Position numbers and translations under genes: made by a program. From Candidatus Nitrosopelagicus sp. (GTDB taxonomy: Archaea; Thermoproteota; Nitrososphaeria; Nitrososphaerales; Nitrosopumilaceae), in NCBI GenBank assembly GCA_018691945.1, contig JABHJJ010000139.1, forward strand, positions 1 through 5,486: DNA of 5,486 bases, read 5' to 3'. Under the pieces are notes generated by a model. It saw only the letters and a program-made list of their open reading frames with translations. It had not been told where the DNA came from and made no database searches. Below are positions 5,093-5,486 of the stretch, piece after piece. Numbering within the stretch: the first letter of the stretch is position 1; each line of letters begins with the position of its first letter.

Positions 5093-5486
5093 TTATGCCT
5101 TTATTGCTATCGGTTCAGACTTTGCGTCGAATGCATCTTTGATTAGATCTCTTGCCTTTTTGATAGTTATGCGTTCTTCAGATTTTCTGAGTTCTTCAAC
5201 GGTCTTTGTTTTTGTCCATCCTTCAGATACAGCAGTTTCTAATGTTGTTTTAACAAAATCAGATGATTCTTCTGCAACTTCAACAGGAGTATCAACAGGG
5301 GTATTCTTTGCATCAAATGCCTCTTTAGTTAATTCTCTTGCCTTTTTAATGGTCATGCGTTCTTCAGATTTTCTGAGTTCTTCAACAGTCTTTGTTTTTG
5401 TCCATCCTTCAGATACAGCAGTTTCTAATGTTGTTTTAACAAAATCAGATGATTCTTCTGCAACTTCAACAGGAGTATCAACAGGG
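5093..5486 (-). CDS. Tandem-repeat protein, C-terminal part (5' truncated by window)
   Basis: I do not recognise this protein. The frame is open to the right edge, so the start lies outside; the ATG at 5356 falls in the middle of a repeat unit and is not the start. The visible 130 residues are two copies of a 62-residue unit plus a short tail ending in EPIAIKA. Each unit starts PVDTPVEVAEESSDFVKT, continues with ETAVSEGW, then TVEELRKSEER and TIKKAR, and ends FDAK. It is rich in Lys, Glu and Thr, has one Trp, lacks Cys, and looks like two or three amphipathic helices joined by a Val/Pro/Thr linker. No signal peptide or membrane segment is visible in this part. The last copy differs mainly in its final third (ARDLIKDAFDAK against ARELTKEAFDAK), as a capping repeat would. 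It is first in the visible minus-strand cluster, 16 nt before the PAC4-like gene. Confidence 0.85.
   Translation of the reverse strand, partial: PVDTPVEVAEESSDFVKTTLETAVSEGWTKTKTVEELRKSEERMTIKKARELTKEAFDAKNTPVDTPVEVAEESSDFVKTTLETAVSEGWTKTKTVEELRKSEERITIKKARDLIKDAFDAKSEPIAIKA
5115..5486 (-). repeat. Tandem 186-bp coding repeat, two copies visible
   Basis: The two units 5115-5300 and 5301-5486 have a period of exactly 186 bp, which keeps the reading frame (62 codons). By eye, 5171-5300 and 5357-5486 differ at a single base of 130, a synonymous Thr codon. The adjoining 56 bases (5115-5170 against 5301-5356) differ at about 14 positions. The array runs off the right edge, so the copy number is unknown. 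Confidence 0.93.

Noticed and set aside
4790..5146. Plus-strand open frame of 118 codons opposite the PAC4-like gene
   Set aside because: It is antisense to the minus-strand frame, which has the ATGA overlap with UbiD, operon spacing and a coherent fold pattern. The plus-strand product runs into the repeat gene and ends in an implausible Cys/Phe/Tyr-rich tail.
5093..5356. ATG at 5356 as the start of the repeat protein
   Set aside because: It lies inside a repeat unit where the other copy has Ile, and the frame continues upstream with an identical repeat to the window edge.
5115..5486. CRISPR array or non-coding satellite
   Set aside because: The unit is 186 bp, contiguous without spacers, an exact multiple of three, and encodes a continuous repeated protein.

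Overview
The window looks like part of a mesophilic ammonia-oxidising archaeon (Nitrososphaerota/Thaumarchaeota, Nitrosopumilus-like). This is inferred from the strongly AT-rich DNA, archaeal-type aspartate-semialdehyde dehydrogenase, haem O synthase (which implies aerobic haem-copper respiration), TATA-like boxes about 25 nt upstream of several start codons with little leader, and compact gene packing. No RNA gene, insertion sequence or CRISPR array is visible, and no gene-free stretch exceeds 75 bases.

Left half, plus strand: the C-terminal two thirds of aspartate-semialdehyde dehydrogenase (asd, truncated by the window start), a Lrp/AsnC-family regulator, haem O synthase (ctaB), and a 58-residue DUF1059 protein (2163-2339). 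Lrp, ctaB and the DUF1059 gene each have a plausible TATA-like box close upstream, so they may be separately transcribed despite short gaps.

Right half, minus strand, read from the right edge inward: the C-terminal end of a protein built of 62-residue tandem repeats (5' end outside the window), a 110-residue protein whose pattern resembles the eukaryotic proteasome assembly chaperone PAC4, a UbiD-family (prenylated-FMN) decarboxylase, and a medium-chain dehydrogenase/reductase. The spacings (16 nt, 4-nt overlap, 6 nt) suggest one transcription unit. The two halves converge tail to tail at 2339/2342 with only 2 nt between stop codons.

The plus-strand genes serve amino-acid biosynthesis, its possible regulation, and haem synthesis for respiration. 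The minus-strand cluster combines a decarboxylase and a reductase, candidates for the archaeal mevalonate pathway and for acyl-CoA or enone reduction respectively, with a putative proteasome chaperone and a repeat protein of unknown role. Most worth checking are the PAC4-like protein, the repeat protein with its mosaic of near-identical and diverged DNA, and the altered active-site motifs of the UbiD and reductase proteins.
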